DNA from: Oleiagrimonas sp964608595
GTDB taxonomy: Bacteria > Pseudomonadota > Gammaproteobacteria > Xanthomonadales > Rhodanobacteraceae
Direction of reading: 5' to 3'
DNA: 64,000 bases
Assembly: GCA_964608595.1 (NCBI GenBank)
Contig: CAZSOU010000004.1
Coordinates: forward strand, 1-64,000
Position numbers and translations under genes: made by a program. The notes beneath the pieces were generated by a model that was given only the letters and a program-made list of their open reading frames with translations, made no database searches and was not told the DNA's origin. Below are positions 60,944 through 64,000 of the stretch, piece after piece; positions within the stretch are counted from its first letter, which is position 1, and every line of letters starts with the position of its first letter.

Positions 60944-62304
60944 GTGCGGAGGCGCGTTGTCTGCTGGTGGTCGAGGACGATGTCGGACTGCAAAGCCAGT
61001 TGCGCTGGAGTTTCGATGGTTATGACGTCGTCACGGCGACCGATCGATCCGAGGCGCTGGCCGTGGTGCGGGAGCGACAGCCCGCGGTGGTATTGCAGGA
61101 TCTCGGTCTGCCGCCGGATGCGGCAGGGACCAGCGAAGGTTTCGCCACCATCGCGGAGATTCTCGAAGAAGCGCCGCACACGCGGATCATCGTGGTGACC
61201 GGCAACGGCGACCGCGACAACGCGGTCAAGTCGATCGGTTGCGGCGCCTACGACTTTTGTTCCAAGCCGTTGGATCTGGAAGTGTTGAACTTGATCGTTG
61301 CACGCGCGTTCCGCGTGCACGAGCTGGAACAAGAAAACCGCAGACTCAAGGCGCAATCGGTGCCCGCGCTGGAAGGCATCATCGGTGCGAGCAAACCGAT
61401 ACGCGCGGCGAGCCGACTGGTGGAAAAAGTGGCTCCCACCGATGCGACCGTGCTTTTGCTCGGAGAGACCGGCACCGGCAAGGAATTGTTTGCGCGTGCC
61501 GTGCATCAGTTGAGTGCGCGCAGCGACAAGGCGTTTGTGGCGATCAACTGTGCGGCGATTCCCGAAAATCTTCTCGAAGCCGAATTGTTCGGCTACGAAA
61601 AGGGCGCGTATACCGGTGCGCACAAGCAAACCAAGGGCAAAATCGAACTGGCGTCGGGTGGCACGTTGTTTCTCGATGAAATCGGCGACATGCCGCCGGC
61701 GCTGCAATCGAAGCTGTTGCGTTTTCTGCAGGAGCGCGTGGTCGAGCGCATCGGTGGCCGCCAGCCGATTCCGGTGGATGTGCGCATTGTCTGCGCCACG
61801 CATCAGGATCTGCATGCGTTGATCGGTGACGGCGTGTTCCGCGAGGATCTCTTTTATCGCATCAGCGAAGTGACGGTCGACCTGCCGCCGCTGCGAGAAC
61901 GGGCGGGGGACCTGGAGCCGCTGGCACAACATTTTCTGGAACAGGCGGCCAAACGCCATGGCCGCTCCGTATTCGGCTTTACCCCCAAGGCGCTCAAAAT
62001 GGTCGAGGCGCACACGTGGCACGGTAACGTGCGTGAGCTGGAAAACACCATCAACAGTGCGGTGATCATGGCCGAGGGCAAGCGCATCGGTCCCGGCGAA
62101 CTGCGTCTTGGTGCGGCCGGAGATGATGACTTGCTGGATCTTCGACAGATCCGCGCCGAAGCCGAGCAGCATGCCATACAGCGGGCATTGACCCGTGCCG
62201 GCGGCAACCTGTCGAGGGTGGCGGAGCTGCTGGGCATCAGCCGGCCGACGTTGTACGACCTTCTGGACAAGCACGGTTTGCGGAAATCGACCGATGACAA
62301 CTGA
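60940..62304 (+). CDS. prsR: PEP-CTERM-box response regulator PrsR (sigma-54 activator)
   Basis: 454-residue NtrC-type activator. Receiver: acidic pocket EDD (12-14), phospho-acceptor Asp54 in VLQDLGLPP, Thr87 and Lys109. AAA domain: Walker A GETGTGKE (175-182), the sigma-54 contact loop GAYTGA (222-227) in place of the commoner GAFTGA, Walker B LFLDEIGD (243-250). C-terminal Fis-type helix-turn-helix with RVAELLGISRPTLYDLL. It should bind the 17-bp motif repeated at 55584, 55674, 56070 and 56508 and open sigma-54 promoters. Translationally coupled to prsK. Confidence 0.95.
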   Translation: MSAEARCLLVVEDDVGLQSQLRWSFDGYDVVTATDRSEALAVVRERQPAVVLQDLGLPPDAAGTSEGFATIAEILEEAPHTRIIVVTGNGDRDNAVKSIGCGAYDFCSKPLDLEVLNLIVARAFRVHELEQENRRLKAQSVPALEGIIGASKPIRAASRLVEKVAPTDATVLLLGETGTGKELFARAVHQLSARSDKAFVAINCAAIPENLLEAELFGYEKGAYTGAHKQTKGKIELASGGTLFLDEIGDMPPALQSKLLRFLQERVVERIGGRQPIPVDVRIVCATHQDLHALIGDGVFREDLFYRISEVTVDLPPLRERAGDLEPLAQHFLEQAAKRHGRSVFGFTPKALKMVEAHTWHGNVRELENTINSAVIMAEGKRIGPGELRLGAAGDDDLLDLRQIRAEAEQHAIQRALTRAGGNLSRVAELLGISRPTLYDLLDKHGLRKSTDDN

Positions 62305-62307
62305 CAC

Positions 62308-62323
62308 CGGCCGTCAGCGGCCG
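62308..62323 (+). other. GC-rich hairpin between prsR and prsT
   Basis: CGGCCG (62308-62313) and CGGCCG (62318-62323) around TCAG, four bases after the prsR stop. It has no T run, so it is more likely an mRNA processing or stability element than a terminator. Confidence 0.3.
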
Positions 62324-62343
62324 CATCGTGAGGGTACACGAGC

Positions 62344-64000
62344 ATGAAAACCTTGAACCATCGAATGGCACGGCGCGTCCTGGCTCCCGTGTGCATCAGC
62401 TTCGCACTGGCCGGATGCGGGCTTTTCGGCAACCAGGGCAGTGTCGCCTCCGGCATGAAATACCAGTCCGAGGGCAAGCCGCGTGCCGCGCTCATCGAAG
62501 CGAAGAAGGTTCTGCAGCGCGACGACAAGAACGGCAAGGCCTGGCTGCTTCTGGGGCAATCGTCGTTGATGCTTGGTGATCCCGCGAGCGCATTGAACGA
62601 TCTGGACAAGGCGCGCGCCAACGGCGTACCGAGGGCTGAATGGGTGGTGCCCATGGGCAGGGCATTGCTGGTGACGCGGCAGTACCGGAAGCTGCTTGAC
62701 ACCGTCAAGCCGGATGATGCGTACAAACCGGCGGTGCAAGCGCAGGTATACGTGTTGCGAGGGAATGCACGACACGCCCTCGGTTCGAACGACCAGGCCG
62801 CGCAATCCTACCAGGCGGCGTTGAAAATCCGGCCCGACGATCCGGGTGCGTTGACGGGGTTGGCCGCGATCGCAAGGCAAGGGGGGGATTCGCAGGAGGC
62901 GCAGCAATATGTGCACAAAGCGATGACCGGCGCGCCCGAGAACCCCGAGGTATGGGTGGCGAAGGGAGATCTTGCGTCGGCGGCCGGCGACCCCGCTGGT
63001 GCCGTGTCGGCCTACCGGAAGGCGCTTGATCTCAAGGCGAGCGACTGGTTGCCGCAGAAACGCTTTTACGCGCGGTTGCGCTTGGCCGGAACCCGGATTC
63101 AGCAACAACAGTACGAGAAGGCGCTGTCCAACATAGAAATGATGGAAAAAATGGCGCCGAAACAACCTGCGCCCCATTACATGCATGCAGTGGTGCTGTA
63201 TCGACAAGGGCATCTGGACGATGCCGTCGACCAATTGCAGAAGGTGCTCGAAGTCAGCCCGAACAACGTGGAAGCGCAATTGTTGATGGGTGCGGTCAAC
63301 TACGCGAGAGGGAATTACGGCCAGGCGCAGATGTACCTCAGCAACGTGATGGGCATGGACGCCGGCAATGCGCAGGCGCGCAAGTTGCTGGCGCTCACGC
63401 TGTATCGCGAGGGTCATTCACGGCAGGCGCTGGAGACACTGAAGCCGGTCATGGCCGGCAAGTTGTCCGATGCCCAGATGCTGGCGTTGTTGCAACGCAC
63501 CAGCGTTGAAAACAGGGGGGGGCCGAGCACTGCCGGATCCACCGGCACGAAACTGCCGGCCGCCCAGGAGCTGGCAAGCAGTGCGTCGGTGGCAGCCGGC
63601 TCGACAGCGTCAGCGACCGCCGCGTCACGGACGCGCTTTGCCGATGCGCGGCAGGCGTTGGCCGCCGGCGATGCGGACAAGGCGGTGCGCTTGCTCCATG
63701 CAGCAAAAAGCGACAATGGCGCCGCCGAGGCTGAGCGCCATGTACTGCTGGTCATGGCACAGGTTCGCGCAAAGCATGTGTCCGACGCCGTCAAGACGGC
63801 CGCCGCTTATGCGGAAAAACATCCAGATGACAGCGCCGCGCACATGCTCTATGGCGGTGCATTGGTCGCGGCGGGGAAGTCGGGTCAGGCGCGAACGCAA
63901 TACAAAAAAGCACAACAGTTGGACCCGAAAAACGTCATGGTTTTGCAGAATCTGGCCAATCTCGACGTGCAGGAAAAACGTTACGACGATGCAAAGGCCC
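62344..64000 (+). CDS. prsT: PEP-CTERM system TPR-repeat lipoprotein PrsT (partial, runs off the window)
   Basis: The first 552 codons are present without a stop. A lipoprotein signal MKTLNHRMARRVLAP...LAGC gives a lipidated Cys25. From about residue 40 tetratricopeptide repeats follow one another (for example GKAWLLLGQSSLMLGDPASAL, APHYMHAVVLYRQGHLDDAV, VEAQLLMGAVNYARGNYGQA). A Ser/Ala/Thr-rich linker near 385-425 separates two repeat blocks. Family members (TIGR02917) run to about 900 residues, so roughly a third is missing. It is expected in the periplasm, attached to a membrane, as a scaffold for export or PEP-CTERM sorting. It follows prsR by 39 bases, the usual prsK-prsR-prsT order. Confidence 0.92.
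   Translation, partial: MKTLNHRMARRVLAPVCISFALAGCGLFGNQGSVASGMKYQSEGKPRAALIEAKKVLQRDDKNGKAWLLLGQSSLMLGDPASALNDLDKARANGVPRAEWVVPMGRALLVTRQYRKLLDTVKPDDAYKPAVQAQVYVLRGNARHALGSNDQAAQSYQAALKIRPDDPGALTGLAAIARQGGDSQEAQQYVHKAMTGAPENPEVWVAKGDLASAAGDPAGAVSAYRKALDLKASDWLPQKRFYARLRLAGTRIQQQQYEKALSNIEMMEKMAPKQPAPHYMHAVVLYRQGHLDDAVDQLQKVLEVSPNNVEAQLLMGAVNYARGNYGQAQMYLSNVMGMDAGNAQARKLLALTLYREGHSRQALETLKPVMAGKLSDAQMLALLQRTSVENRGGPSTAGSTGTKLPAAQELASSASVAAGSTASATAASRTRFADARQALAAGDADKAVRLLHAAKSDNGAAEAERHVLLVMAQVRAKHVSDAVKTAAAYAEKHPDDSAAHMLYGGALVAAGKSGQARTQYKKAQQLDPKNVMVLQNLANLDVQEKRYDDAKA

Noticed and set aside
1..64000. Mobile elements, CRISPR arrays, tRNA or rRNA genes
   Set aside because: No transposase, integrase, regularly spaced repeats, tRNA cloverleaf landmarks or rRNA sequence were noticed on reading both strands.

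Overview
This is a GC-rich, densely packed stretch of a Gram-negative chromosome. The cluster content, the sigma-54 promoters and the periplasm/outer-membrane proteins point to a proteobacterium, most likely a gammaproteobacterium close to the Xanthomonadales; genus and species cannot be read from the sequence. No tRNA, rRNA, CRISPR array, insertion sequence or integrase is visible.

Region 1 (1-16949) starts with the N-terminus of uvrA and continues with a beta-1,2-glucan locus. It holds a GH144-type endo-beta-1,2-glucanase-like protein, a GH94 1,2-beta-oligoglucan phosphorylase-like protein, a phosphoglucomutase, a HAD phosphatase and a 2,800-residue cyclic beta-1,2-glucan synthase with glycosyltransferase, cyclisation and phosphorylase domains. 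Synthesis, cleavage, phosphorolysis and entry of glucose-1-phosphate into central metabolism are therefore encoded side by side, and none of the degrading enzymes shows a signal peptide. Region 2 (16983-19094) is housekeeping: rplU, rpmA with a clear terminator, and obgE.

Region 3 (19164-64000) is one exosortase A / PEP-CTERM exopolysaccharide locus. On the minus strand lie a nucleotide-sugar epimerase, a UDP-sugar dehydrogenase, a low-molecular-weight tyrosine phosphatase and a 59-codon ORF. Divergent from them, behind a sigma-70-type promoter, runs a long and tightly coupled plus-strand series: priming sugar transferase, outer-membrane export lipoprotein, chain-length protein, tyrosine autokinase, beta-barrel, ATPase, deacetylase, FemAB-like protein, glycosyltransferases, exosortase A fused to EpsI, asparagine-synthase-like amidotransferase, sulfotransferase, three ATP-grasp ligases, an alpha/alpha-toroid protein, an O-antigen-ligase-type protein, a flippase and a second deacetylase. 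Then come a phosphatidylserine-decarboxylase-like gene, an exported RIFT-barrel-like protein on the minus strand, a PEP-CTERM substrate gene, wecB, and the regulators prsK and prsR followed by the partial lipoprotein gene prsT.

How it fits together: one priming transferase and five GT4 enzymes build a lipid-linked repeat unit. The dehydrogenase, epimerase and WecB supply uronic-acid and amino-sugar precursors. Amidotransferase, deacetylases, ATP-grasp ligases and sulfotransferase can decorate the chain. The flippase, ligase/polymerase, chain-length protein, kinase/phosphatase pair and outer-membrane proteins export it. XrtA processes PEP-CTERM proteins whose transcription PrsK/PrsR controls with sigma-54.

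The most unusual feature is the 1.2-kb non-coding stretch 55446-56652. It holds four copies of a 17-bp motif (TGTCRNNNNRCHTTACA) and three sigma-54 promoters (GG-N10-GC), each starting 79-83 bp downstream of a copy. Only the last module serves a recognisable PEP-CTERM gene; the first two drive no annotated gene, and the first is followed about 170 nt later by a strong hairpin.
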